Part shown: positions 33,903-44,690 of the stretch, piece after piece
Numbering within the stretch: position 1 is the first letter of the stretch
Layout: each line of letters begins with the position of its first letter
Assembly: GCA_021234155.1 (NCBI GenBank)
Contig: JAJEKV010000033.1
Location: forward strand, 10,135,641-10,199,640
Direction of reading: 5' to 3'
Length of the DNA stretch: 64,000 nt
Source of the DNA: Isoetes taiwanensis
Taxonomy: Eukaryota > Streptophyta > Lycopodiopsida > Isoetales > Isoetaceae
Program-made: the position numbers and the translations under genes
Notes under the pieces: generated by a model
Seen by the model: only the letters and a program-made list of their open reading frames with translations
What the model was told of the DNA's origin: nothing
Databases searched by the model: none

Positions 33903-34246
33903 CGCTGCAAGTCTCAGCTTCAGATAAGCACAACAAAATTAGACAACACCCTAATTTTCGGTCTGAAAACGGCATCGCATGTGACACCATGCGTTTCCTT
34001 AAAAAAACCATCGTCACAAAAAACAAACCCTCCCCCCCTCCCCCCCTCCAAACCTTTGAAAAACACCCCAAAAAAAGATCTTTTGCGGACCTTGTATGGT
34101 TGTTTTGTGCTATTGATGTATTGATGGCGAGTTTTTGTAATTAGGGAGATTTTTGTAGGAAAGTGGTGTCAGGCACTTTTTTCAAGCAAAATATGGCTAT
34201 CATATACAGTATTCGAGCATCTTAAATATCATCGAGCATCTTAAAT

Positions 34247-34380
34247 ATCATCCACGGTGATGTTTGAACCAAATAAAATACATGGTGTTGTCATGTTAAA
34301 CCCAAAGCGAACGGAAAAACACACGAAGTTTTTTCAGATTTAACGCTGGTTCAAACATGATAGTAGATGATGCGCTCGTA
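34247..34380. repeat. Inverted repeat upstream of Rep gene A
   Basis: ATCATCCACGGTGATGTTTG followed by AACC (34247-34271) faces its near-complement GGTTCAAACATGATAGTAGA then TGAT (about 34353-34378) across ~80 bp. Short direct repeats (AGCATCTTAAATATCATC, twice) precede it at 34216-34250. It may be a hairpin at an element end or a tiny foldback insertion. Confidence 0.6.
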
Positions 34381-35213
34381 CAATATTAGACACCATTTGT
34401 GACTCCATGGCTAAAAATGAGACACACAAATTTAAACATAATTGAAAGTGGCTTTTCCACTGTAGAGTAGTCATAAAATATCTAAAATACTAGTGGAAAA
34501 CCATGAAAAACATCTCATTTTTAGTTATCTAAACATATATAATTGCGTTTGTAATTTTTCTTTTTTGTCGCTGTTCGAATTTTTCTGCGCCGCCATCCAT
34601 TTTCGTATTGTTGTGCCACATTTTTATTGGGAAGAATCGACTCCGTCAAGTGACGGTAAACTGTGGCGTGATGCTATGGCGGTCGGCAGTGGCTATGGCG
34701 GTGGATAGAAAAAATCTGCTAGGCTTTGATTCCTCGAACGCTTGCACCGCACCCTGTTCTATCCCTAATTTTGCCAATTCCGACCACAGAAGAGCTGGTT
34801 TTGCTGCCAAATATGCAGCTGATTCTTCCAATCTGCCTTGCTCGGTTTTGTTGGGCTCAAATCCGGCATGGTCTAGCATGCTTTTGAGCCTCGCGTGGCT
34901 TTTGAAGAGAGAAAGGTGGTCTTTGAAGAGTGAAAGCTCATCCCTGCCTTTTTTTTCCTTCTCCGTTCATTGCTTTGTTGCCGATTCTGGACCTAAACAT
35001 TATCTCTTCTGCACCCTAGATCTTTGCAAGGCTGGTATTCACAGGGGCTAAGGCGCTAACGAGTCGAGTGCCGGATTATCTACTTCAAAAAACCGATTCT
35101 TGCTTCAAAAGGATTGATACAACCATTCAGACCTCCATGGGCAAAGAGGGAAGTCTGGCAGCCATGACAGACGCAGCTTCTCTCGCCCCTTTGCCTCCCT
35201 AATCTAAGGTATG
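34381..35213. other. Unidentified, possibly first exon on plus strand
   Basis: A plus-strand frame from ATGGCGGTGGATAG (about 34694) to 35051 and a minus-strand frame at 34879-34646 overlap. Neither resembles a known family. An AAGGTATGT donor-like site stands at about 35209. GC is higher than in the surroundings. Left unassigned. Confidence 0.25.
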
Positions 35214-35379
35214 TTTCCACAAAAACTCTTTATTTGCTATATGTATCAATCATCTGTTTTGTTCTTACATATTTGTTTATTTGGATTCATGCAGTTGGAG
35301 CTCTTACTCCACAGATGATTTACAGTAATCTGGCTGAATCCGACCAAAGCTTTTGCAGTATTCATTGAAAGATAAAAGA

Positions 35380-35930
35380 GGAAGGGCGAGGGTAACTTAT
35401 CAGATGCGAGGGTTTCAGACTCACATGCCAAAATTCAAAAAGAGTTTGTTTACTTTATTGTTAACACTAAAGGAATAAAAGTAAAGCATAGCATGAACAA
35501 GGTAACAAGGCACTTTCCAGAAACCACAAGCCAAATGATCTACAGGTCTTGGGCACATGTAGACTTCGGAGGTGAAAAACCAGAAGACTTAAATATTACT
35601 AGAACTCAGACAGAAGGGCCAAGGGGTCAACCGGTTAGTGAATTTTTCTGAATATACCGAATTTACTTAACGTGTTCCGGCTTATTTTGCTACATATTTA
35701 GGTCTGGACAGCTATGTATTCGGCATCACGTTTTCACAAGATCAAACACAAAAAGGTAAAAGAAAGAACCAGCTTCATGATTGTCAAGGAACCAAATACA
35801 GGGAGTGCAAAGTGATTTAAGTCTGCAGCCAGTCAGAAGTAGAGAGACTGTGAGACTAAATGCATTTGATAATGACGAATTCCACATTGACAGATATATC
35901 ACGTGCAAACTGGACTAAGGTTCAATACTT
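35380..35930 (+). other. Unidentified exon-like segments
   Basis: About 85 open codons on the plus strand end at 35651 (HAKIQKEFVYFIVNTKGIKV, then HFPETTSQMIYRSWAHVDFG). A second short open piece at 35815-35920 reads SDLSLQPVRSRE and LNAFDNDEFHIDRYITCKLD. Composition looks protein-like rather than random. No family is recognised; it might be a decayed transposon or host exon. Confidence 0.3.
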
Positions 35931-36339
35931 GAAACTAGCCTTGCTATTTGTGGTATTCATTTTATAAAATGGCATTTACAACATTAATTAATAACTTAGA
36001 CGTTTAAGATCTTTAAACGACCATGGTTATTAATGAATGAGCAACCATGGTGGGATACTTGCAAATATATGACTAACCCCTATTACCAAAATGCTTTGCA
36101 CTCGAACCAAGAACCATGAGCAAATGTAAAAGGGAAAACGAGGTTTTTGTGTTGTGAGGAGGCATATATGAGGTGGAAAATGTCTCATCAACTACAATCC
36201 CCTATTTGAGGAGATGATCCTGGAACAAAACCTATGTCCTCAACCTTCCCACACAAATTCTTCAGTATTAAATCCAAGAACATCTTTTGCACCATTCCAA
36301 AGATATACAAATCCGTCTTCATAGGAGTGGGTCGGGGAG

Positions 36340-36387
36340 GAGAAATGTTCGCGGCGGCCTTGGCCGCCGTGATAAATTTCTTGTATA
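36340..36387. repeat. Conserved palindromic motif, copy 2
   Basis: AGAAATGTTCGCGGCGGCCT, TGGCCGCCGTGATAAATTTC, TTGTATA. It matches 9813-9863 almost base for base and lies in the same orientation. Here the palindrome GGCGGCCTTGGCCGCC is perfect. Confidence 0.6.
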
Positions 36388-36619
36388 TTCAAATAAGACT
36401 AGGTGTCTTATTTCGGCAGGGGAAATCCTCTGGAATAAAATAAGACTCTGTTTACAATCCAAACCTATTTCGAACCTAAATAAGACATGTCTTATCTTCA
36501 TAGTGGAAAATTGATTTTCTTTTACGACAATAGGTGGCCAACCATCATTTCTTAAAATATATGACTTTTAGAAATAAAATTACCGTGGAAAAAGAGCCTC
36601 AAACTATGTTATGTGTTAT

Positions 36620-37072
36620 AGCTGGAGAAGTGATTTATTAGTGCATGTGTTGTGCTGCAAGTGAAGGAAATGTTTGTGATCTCTAGCTAAAGAAGTGGTT
36701 TGTTAGTGCACGTGTTGTGCTATGTGAAGGAAATGTCCGTGGCCTCTTTGGTCTTAAACATTTGCCTTATGTTTGTGCATTGTTGACTTTCACCTTATGG
36801 TTTGATAATTATACAAGGGTTTGACCCATCTTGTGTTTTAATGGAGGATGATCATACTTGCTCCATTGGGAATATTGGTTGGAATATCGCATAGCGCAAT
36901 GGTCAGGATGTAGCGATTATGGGGAGGCCAATGTGAACTCTTTGCCATGTCTTTACCTTCTGTCCCTTCTACCCTATAGGATAATACTATGTATTATTGG
37001 AAGCAAGTATGCATCTTTTACTCTATAGGATAATGCTACGTGTTATTAGGAGCAAGTATGCATGATTATGTA
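36620..37072. repeat. Two small tandem duplications
   Basis: A ~65-bp unit (AGCTGGAGAAGTGATTTATT... / AGCTAAAGAAGTGGTTTGTT..., ending GAAGGAAATGT) is duplicated at 36620-36747. A ~50-bp unit (CTATAGGATAATACTA... AGCAAGTATGCAT) is duplicated at 36973-37072. Confidence 0.75.
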
Positions 37073-37940
37073 AACCGCACTCAAACAAAAACTACAACTA
37101 AGGTGGTCATTGCAATTTGATAAACCACCAACAACATGAAATGTGGATGCCTGCAAGTATATACTATGTTGAAAGCAATACAAATTTGGCAACACATTCA
37201 ATATCCTCAATACAATATGTTGATAAAGGTTGGAACTCCAATCCGATTTGATGTTTTACAAGAGAAATAAATTGGTCAAATTCTTTGAGAAATAATTGCA
37301 GTCGAGTGATGGGCAGGTTATTAGTGCAGGATGATACAAATTTTCAGAATGACAACATGAAATATCTGAATGGCGATGGGGTTTCTAGTCACTACTTTAG
37401 AGCATCTTTTGTTTCCCTGTCAATTATGGCAAATGTTAGTTCCATTGCCATCTTGTGAAATAAAAATGACATGCACAAAACAAACATTAGACCAATTCCA
37501 AACAATGTAGTTCTCAGCTGCATTAAGTTCAACCAAAGAAATCTGTAGCACAACTACTAGACTGAATGTTGAATGCTAAAATACATACTTGAATATTTAA
37601 CATAATAACAGGGTTTTTTTTTTTATTTTACATGCTTTTTGCCTTAGTTTTTCTATGATTTTAGTGTTGTATTTATTGTACCATACTAAATAATATGTTA
37701 GAGTGCATTGTTTTTTGGACGTTGATCTGGATTAGCTTAAATAATCTACAGTTGTTATTGTGAGCACTGTATTCATATGCATCAGACCCCAAAGGTTTTG
37801 TTCTCGGCACTATTGTCTTCTCGATTCGTGGTGGTGTTGTTGTCAATCCATGTTGTTGCTCCTTCATATTGGTACGAGGTTATTATGCAACATATTAGGT
37901 TTTGTTTTGCTAAACATTTGTTTTTGTTATTAGCTTTTCT
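37073..37940. other. AT-rich intergenic, nothing recognised
   Basis: No coding or repeat structure beyond homopolymer T runs near 37613. Confidence 0.35.
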
Positions 37941-38310
37941 TTTGTTTCTATTATCCATTTTTGTGTTCTCATTTACCACATGCTTTTTTCCTTCAAGGCA
38001 AAAAGTATGGCATCAACATGGGCTCCTGATCTTCATTCTGTTCTTCTATCTTCTTTTTTGTTTAATATTGTCTTTTATTCCATTCTTCTGCCATGCATCC
38101 TCTTGGTCTCCTTTCTTGTTAACATTTTTGTTATTACCTAGATATATGCTAGATATTGTTTCTATTATCCATTTTCGTGTTCTCATTTACCACAAGGTTT
38201 TTCCCTTCATAACAAAAAAATGGCATGCATTTGGGCTTCGGATTCTTCATTTTGTTCTTCTTCTCCTTTTCTATTTAAAGTTTGTTGTTTCTTATTCCAT
38301 GCTTCTGCCA
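37941..38310. repeat. Two tandem copies of a 213-bp pyrimidine-rich unit
   Basis: GTTTCTATTATCCATTTTTG at about 37944 recurs as GTTTCTATTATCCATTTTCG at about 38157, and the following ~150 bp (TGTTCTCATTTACCACA, GGCAT..., TTCATTCTGTTCTTCT-like) keep the same order. The 202-codon plus-strand frame 37777-38385 runs through both copies and is Phe/Leu-rich because of the T bias. Confidence 0.7.
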
Positions 38311-38398
38311 AAAGGAACGTGGTTTGGGCTCAAAGGAACGTTGTTTCGGCTCTGTGAAGCCATGCTCAAAGGTTCAGAAGGTTGAAAGAATCCCAATT

Positions 38399-38810
38399 TG
38401 TGATCTTCAGCTCTGCCCATGCCCATCTCCAAATGCTTTGTAAACAAACCCTAAGAAATTAGAAAACCCTAGCTTACTATACCTTCGTCTACTTCTATTC
38501 AGCCCTGACCTTTAATTCCCGATCTGTGATCTTCATCTCTGTCCACGCCCACCTCCAAATGCTTTGTAAACAAAACCTAACAAATCAAAAAACCTTAGCT
38601 TATTGTACCTTCATCTGCTTCTATTCAGCCCTGACCTTTGATTCCTAGCACACCCCGATCTGTGAATCCCTTTTGGAAACCCTAAAATCTACCCCTATCT
38701 GTGATCTTCAACTCTAGCCAGGCCGATCTCCAAATGCTTTCTAAAGAAAACCTAAGAGAAGAGAAAACCCTAGTTTTTTCTATTCAGCCCTGCTCGATCA
38801 CGCTCTCTTC
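38399..38810. repeat. Three imperfect tandem copies of a ~126-bp unit upstream of Rep gene B
   Basis: Copies begin TGTGATCTTCA at 38399, 38525 and 38699. Each has CTCCAAATGCTTT, AAAC(A)AAACCTAA, AAAACCCTAG or AAAACCTTAG and TTCTATTCAGCCCTG in order. A partial copy (GATCTGTGAATCCC) lies at 38657. The array ends about 130 bp before the ATG of Rep gene B and could be its promoter or an element terminus. Confidence 0.75.
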
Positions 38811-38935
38811 AATAACCGCATTATTAACATTAAAAAAAAGAACTTGCATAATAGTAAAGACACTTGCATTACTAGTACTTTAGAAAACACTCGCAATTGC
38901 CTCATTTGAATTATGCACAGACAATAATGTGAAGA

Positions 38936-40611
38936 ATGGCACGAAACAAACGAGGCCCAGGGTCATCATCACAAACAGGAGTCGTGCAGGTAGAAGGCAT
39001 CACATATGGAATCAATCACCCTGCACAAGAAAATGCCGTAGCAGCTGAAGAAGACGAAATCAACCACCGTGTCGAGGTATACTGCAATGCATTACATGTA
39101 AATAAGTCTCTGCCACATCAACAGCCAGGACCATCTAGCTATATCAGAGATTGTAGTCCTATTAGAGAATCTAGTCCTGTCAGACAAAGAAGAAACAGGA
39201 AGCAACCTGTTGTTGAAGATGATGATACAAATGTGATTAGAGTTCATACATCTAGCCCAAATAACACTAATATTTCTGAAAATAATTAACAAAAAAAAAA
39301 AGTAGGAAGAAGCAAGGGAAGAAAGCAGGAATGCAAAATAAAAGTTCCAGTTGGTGGATATGTATCCATAACAATAGGCATTGGGGGCAGGAACATTGTC
39401 ATGCAGGATTAGTTCCAACAGAGCGTGGATCAAAGCTAGATCATCTCCACTTCCAAGCCATAGCCAGACTCAAAATAGTAGGAGTTCGAGGTGCTGCAGC
39501 ATTACTCAAAGTAGCCATGAGATGGAATACCACGAAGCCAACTGGAGCAAAAAGAATGTGCAGGACGCTAAAGGACACTAAGTTACATTGCTTTGAAGGT
39601 ATGCTAGGTTATTGCATGAAGAACTTTGGAAAGCCTCATTTTAGTATGCGTATGCACAATGTTTGATGAGGGGCAAAAAAAAAACTATATGTTTTATGGA
39701 GCAGGTGAAATTAAAGATGAGGTTTATTTAGATCCTAAAAACTTGCTTTTAGAAGTTCGTCATTTTGCCAATTATCGCATATTCAATCATCGCAAGCCAC
39801 CATTGACATACACAATCACAAAAATGATCAGAACAGGAGAGTTTTATTTGAGCACACAATGGGCTATACCTACCAATGGCAAAAATGTAGAGCAAAGAAA
39901 AGTCGAAGTAGCATATGATCTAATGATGAACCCATTATAGGCAACCTGTGAGAAAGTATCACTAGTTCTTTATGGGGCACCTCCAAATGACCCAACACGC
40001 TCGTCAAGAGCCTGTAGTAGTAATTCATTTGCTAATGCCCCAAGGTACTTTGACGAGCACCAACCTGTAAATGAAGATTCAGAGAAGATAATTGAAGCAC
40101 ATATTGCAGACAGACTCCAAAACACAATTGTAGTTGGAGATTTGGGTGATGACGAAATAACCTTGCCAACTAGAACTCGTCTTTTGTAGCAGAGTGACAT
40201 TGATATGTATTAATGAAACACTTTTGTAATTGTCATTAACATTATTTCTCATTATTTCATTGGATGTACATCGCTACAAAACAACTCTCTACAAAGCTAA
40301 TATGATTTGTTTACTTTATATACATGCAGGTCCCCAATGCATCAATTCCACGTGACATTCCCCTCATGCATGAAGTAAACAATGATGCGGATTCAAAAAT
40401 TATCATAGTACCAGAAAGCCCTACAAGTGAAGTTCAAGTTCGGTTAGTCCCCCCCCCCACACACACACACACACACACGCTAGCAACGCCCTCCACATGG
40501 CTTAAGACCCCTGTTGACATTATGTTCATAATTGATGCACATATACGTTTGAACATAGACCAGCACAGGCAGTTATGTGTGCAAATAAATAGAGTAACCG
40601 TCCTCTGCTGA
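38936..40611 (+). pseudogene. HUH endonuclease Rep gene B (Replitron-like), slightly damaged
   Basis: N-terminal frame 38936-39289 is hydrophilic with a basic RQRRNRK patch. The catalytic part begins near 39331: SSWWICIHNNRHW or, in the next frame, GGYVSITIGIGG as motif I; TERGSKLDHLHFQ (about 39421-39459) as HUH motif; RWNTTKPTGAKRM and CRTLKD; GMLGYCMKNFGKPHF (39600-39644) with YCMK as the single-Tyr YxxK motif; then YMFYGAGEIKDEVYLDPKNL, VRHFANY, and KMIRTGEFYLSTQWAIP. The frame is open again to LPTRTRLL at 40188 apart from a TAG at 39938. An ATGCAG acceptor at 40324-40329 opens exon 2 (ASIPRDIPLMHEVNNDADSK, IIIVPESP), matching exon 2 of gene A; a C-run plus (AC)n microsatellite interrupts it. 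Defects: frame change after the N-terminus, a frameshift near 39650, one stop. It lacks a helicase domain. Both copies share ERGSKLDHLH exactly. Confidence 0.75.
40447..40480. repeat. C-run and (AC)n microsatellite in Rep B exon 2
   Basis: A run of ten C is followed by about ten AC dinucleotides, within otherwise coding-like sequence. Confidence 0.9.
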
Positions 40612-40940
40612 CTATTTGATATGTAGATCAATGAAGATGTCTATTGCATCTTAAGTCGCCACCCTTATTGAACCATACAAATTTCTCATATTACTTTTAT
40701 TTATTTCTAATTACTAAATAAATGCTTGAATAAAATGTCTACATGATCACATATGCTAGGTATATGTTACATATATCATCCACCTTGATTTAAATAAATC
40801 TGCATTCCATTAATTTGTGTGAAATCTAATGGCTTTATATAAAGGTTTATTGTTTGTAGTTTATGGTTTATATTATTACATTACATAACATTAACTACAC
40901 AATCATTTGTTTTTTGTATAATGTACTGGTTTGTGTTCAA

Positions 40941-41424
40941 GGCCCCGAAGGGGCCAAATTTTTTTTAGGTATAACACAAACCATTACATTCCACACTTTT
41001 AAATAAAAAAAATCCCCTTTAAACCATTAGATTCCACACTTTTAAATTAAATCCCCTCTTAGACCCCCTTTGGTTTTGGTGCATATTCATGGGGTGTAGG
41101 GCAATGAGAGTTATTCTTGCACTTGCAAGAACATATAATACATGTATGAAATCAAGGCCATTTAATACAATACCTCAAATCTTATAGTATTTTTCAAACC
41201 TCATTATACAGTATACAAAAACTTGTACAACCATACCCCACAAACGAGGATCGCTATGTATGTTCAAGATTGAAGAATAACTTGGTAATATGCCCATCTA
41301 ACAACTCTCAATGCCGGGAGTCACCCCCATGTGAATATGCACCCAAACCAAAGGGGGTTTAAGAGGGAATTTAATTTAAAAATGTGGAATGTAATGGTTT
41401 AAGGGGGGATTTTTTAATTTAAAA
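40941..41424. mobile_element. Inverted-repeat element (MITE-like), copy 1
   Basis: The left arm (about 40978-41125) contains AAACCATTACATTCCACACT, ATTAAATCCCCTCTTAGACC, then CCCTTTGGTTTTGGTGCATA. The right arm (about 41310-41424) is the inverted counterpart: TATGCACCCAAACCAAAGGG, GGTTTAAGAGGGAATTTAAT, then GTGGAATGTAATGG. The left arm has one extra internal duplication. A perfect hairpin GGCCCC-GAA-GGGGCC stands at 40941-40955 just outside. Target-site duplication not clear. Related to the element at 45808-46418. Confidence 0.75.
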
Positions 41425-42029
41425 CTACCTGCTATAAAGTCTCTACAATTAATTTTGTAATGTTTTGGGATTTTTGTGCATGGTTGAGCATTGTATAGAT
41501 AAGATAAGATGAATTTTTACGTCCACGGGGACCCAACGGGTTATGGGACGGCAACGAGAGCGCCTGCAACGAGCAGTCACATGCTTGGTGGTACACTATT
41601 CCCATAGTGTGTTCTTACATGATTCTACACGAACATATTTGTAGCTATCTACAACATCAACTTCGTGGGCATCACGGCGTAGAGTTAGAATGACATGCCT
41701 AGAAGACTGAACTACTGAGAGCTTGACCTTTTGGAGATTAACTCGCATGCTTGTGTTCTCATAAAAAGTGTGCAGAGCATGTAAATATTGTTGGATACTA
41801 GCAGATGTATGTGCCATGATAAAATATACAGCTCCAAGAAAACTCTCTATGTAGAAAAAACTAAAACCGCATCCAAGAACTCTAAATTAAACCGGCCCGA
41901 TGCCTGCATGTAAGGAAGATACAGTCAAAATTAATATTATATGATACGTAGTAAAAAAAAAATGACCTTTGGGATCTATGCATGATGGAAATTCAAACAA
42001 TCAAAATATGGCCTGCATTTTAGAAGAAC
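41425..42029. other. Intergenic, nothing recognised
   Basis: Contains a short (GATAA) repeat at about 41498-41510, possibly a retroposon tail on the minus strand. No gene. Confidence 0.3.
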
Positions 42030-42490
42030 TAGTAACGTTTCTAACTGACATGCTCTTAACCAACTGGGCAAAAACTGTCTAGACATTTACGAGTAGTCAC
42101 TTCTACCCATTAATGATGTTGTCCTGAGACCGCCCACAGGCACATTCAAGGATTGAATACTTGAGCGGTCTACTATGGGCCTGTTATAATCTCTTCTACT
42201 AGAACTGTGTTTGTCCTCGAGTATCCAAAAGTATGATTTAACCAGTATACTACTGACTGAGTGGTTACCATGGTTGTGCAAATTACATAAACATATAGGC
42301 ACCCATAGAAACTCGAACACGAGGCCTGATTTGATATCAAATGTAACGTTCCTAATCCACATGCCCTTATGTCTAGACGTTTATGAGTATTCGCTTCTAC
42401 CCATATATGTTGTTGCCTGGGAATGCCCCACAGGCATATTCAAGGATCGAATACTCGAACGATCTACCATCGGTCTGTTATAATACTCTA
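42030..42490. repeat. Direct repeat, ~300-bp period, with SINE-like box
   Basis: Segments 42030-42200 and 42343-42490 share TAACGTT(T/C)CTAA, TCTAGAC(A/G)TTTA(C/T)GAGTA, CTTCTACCCAT, CCACAGGCA and TTCAAGGAT(T/C)GAATACT. On the minus strand the intervening part has TGTTCGAGTTTC (about 42312-42323), a B-box-like string, with an A-box-like GCATGTGGATTAGGAAC before it (about 42348-42364). A tRNA-derived SINE duplicated in tandem is possible. Confidence 0.55.
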
Positions 42491-44620
42491 CAGTAGCTCA
42501 AGTCAAATATGCCTCACTAGGGATCTGTCAGCAGGAAGAAGCCTTAAGACCATGAATCAGACTTTAGGGAGGAGTCTTGATGACTAATGGGCAATGTTTC
42601 TAGCCTATCTAGGCTTATTGTTTCACATCCTGATAATGCAGCAGCTAATTTGATTTCATACCATGTTACTTCTTTCTCTTTCAATGTTTCCATGAAGGAG
42701 ATTTTTCATGTGCTTCAGGACTATTAGCTTATAGAGCAGAGATAAGTTTCTGCACATAAAGGAAGAAGATCTTGAGATTGCCTCTATAGTAATCCTTTTT
42801 CTATTTGAAACATTGTACTTCTCATTTTGAAATAATATAATAAAAAAAAAAGTTTAGACTAGCCTTTAGATTAGTTAGAAAAAAAGGGGGGTAGATTAGC
42901 CTTTAGATTAATTATCCTACAAGTACATAAGGATATAAAATCCCCCACAACTAGTCAAGGTTATTTTTTAAATCTTAGAGTATTTTATGAGATATGTTTG
43001 GCTAAAGTTTGAAGTTGGTGAAACTTTAGGATTATATATTCCTTTAAACTTTCATTTGGATATCTTTCTAAGTTGGAAAGCCAAAATTGTAATTTCCAAG
43101 TTTGCCTATAAAGATATTGCCTATGGTTCAGCTTATAATCTATTTTATTCTTCATTTCTTCCCATAAACCTTTTCAATGATGCTTTACAACTCAAACGAT
43201 ATTCATTTAGCTTTATATATTAAGATGGTCGCTAAGAAGGCAGGAGTCAAATATGTACATGTGTACACAAAGCAAGACTTTTATTTTCGGTGCTCCCTTA
43301 GAGGCAACAACGCATTGGGAAAGTTTTGATCATATATGCGTTCTTCAAAAAAAAAAAAATTCGGTGCATCCTTACACTCGAAAAGACAGAAAAGACAGAA
43401 TTATAAAATAGGCAATCATAAAAATGTCATGTTCAAGCACCTAGATAAATATAAATTAATATTTTAATTGGACATCAAAAGGCCGACAAGTCTTGAAATA
43501 TTCATTCTAATTCCTATCATGTGACCTAGAAATTCATCAAAGAAATCATATGAAAAACTATATTCTCGTCCTCATGTGGCATGGCGCACACACCATCATG
43601 GAACTTTATTAACAAATGTTTCGTGTACAACATTGTATCCTACATTTTTGCATTAAATAGGCCTACTTTGATATAGATAAGGACTGCACCCGGGCCCTTA
43701 TGCAAGGTAGGGCCTGGCGAACCCGTTGGGGCCTATCTGCGACCATTTCCTAACGTAATGTTGAAGTTATTACAACTGTTAGGCTGGAGGAAGGTGGCCA
43801 CGTGGCAACACTTGCAATAAGTTTTGGGAGGTGATGCATGGGAAAGAAACCTATCATTAATAAAGTAGGCTTATAATAGGGTGTAATTGCTTCTAATCTA
43901 ATATTATGTGGAACTAAAACCCTTTTTAGCTTTTGAAGAGGATATACTTTGCCTTTTCTAGATCTATAGTTGCATAGATTGTAGAAAGCGACGTTTCTTT
44001 ACCAAACTTTATTTGGGTCTTTTCATTAATGATATGGTCATCATATGGTGACCGCTTATTTATTAAGATATTTAGACTTCCCCTCTTGGTTCGGAAAATT
44101 TTTTGCCTATACTTAGGAGTTTTCCTACTGAATTTAGACCAGCCTACCAATTATGAATTCCCTCTCCATTTTTACCGAAAGTACCTTTTAAAATGCCTAT
44201 TTTTAGCAGGAAATTTTCCTCTTGTTTTTAAACTGTACTGCCAATTTTCATTTCCACACGGTGGCTTACAAGGCTTCGGGGGAATTTCCCGAACCAAGCT
44301 TCCCCTAGATAAAAAAATATCTTCGAGGGAATTTTTTTCTTGCTCCAGAGTCCCTCTTTCCCGCACCATAAGTGCGCAAATTTTGTCCTTATAGAGGTTG
44401 TGAAGGATTTTTTCCCCTCTTTTTTTTCTTTTTAAATAATGGTTTTCTCCTTTGTTTCTCTGCCAAATTAAATGCTCCAGCGCTAATCAGGTCCAATAGC
44501 ATGGGCCAGAGGATCCAATGGCATCGAACAAAAGAATGGATTAAAGCATCTCAAATTGAAGCCAAATGAATGAGATACTTCTATTGACATGTATTTCGTA
44601 TCACTTTATGCTTGTTATGT
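42491..44620. other. AT-rich intergenic, no gene recognised
   Basis: GGCCACGTGGCAAC (about 43795) is a G-box-like palindrome with a TATAATA-like string at about 43870, but no gene follows. The 121-codon frame 44029-44394 has no family resemblance. Confidence 0.3.
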
Positions 44621-44690
44621 CCCTTGTTTGGGTCCCATAGGCCAATTGGTCTCTGCAGACGATAAAAATCAATTCAATTCAATTCAATTT
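44621..44690 (+). repeat. LINE 3'-end fragment with (AATTC)n tail
   Basis: CCCTTGTTTGGGTCCCATAG followed by GCCAATTGGT and four AATTC-like units. The same string occurs at 12391-12452, so both are 3' ends of one LINE subfamily. Confidence 0.5.

Noticed and set aside
37777-38385. 202-codon plus-strand frame that looks like a membrane protein
   Set aside because: T-rich tandem repeat translated into Phe/Leu; the two 213-bp copies explain it.
38936-40611. Endogenous geminivirus or CRESS virus insertion
   Set aside because: HUH and YxxK motifs are present, but no SF3 helicase, coat-protein gene or nonanucleotide origin is seen. Two copies with a shared intron-like structure fit a transposon family better.
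32164-40611. Helitron
   Set aside because: One catalytic Tyr rather than the two-Tyr Helitron motif, no Pif1-like helicase, no TC/CTRR ends with a 3' hairpin recognised.
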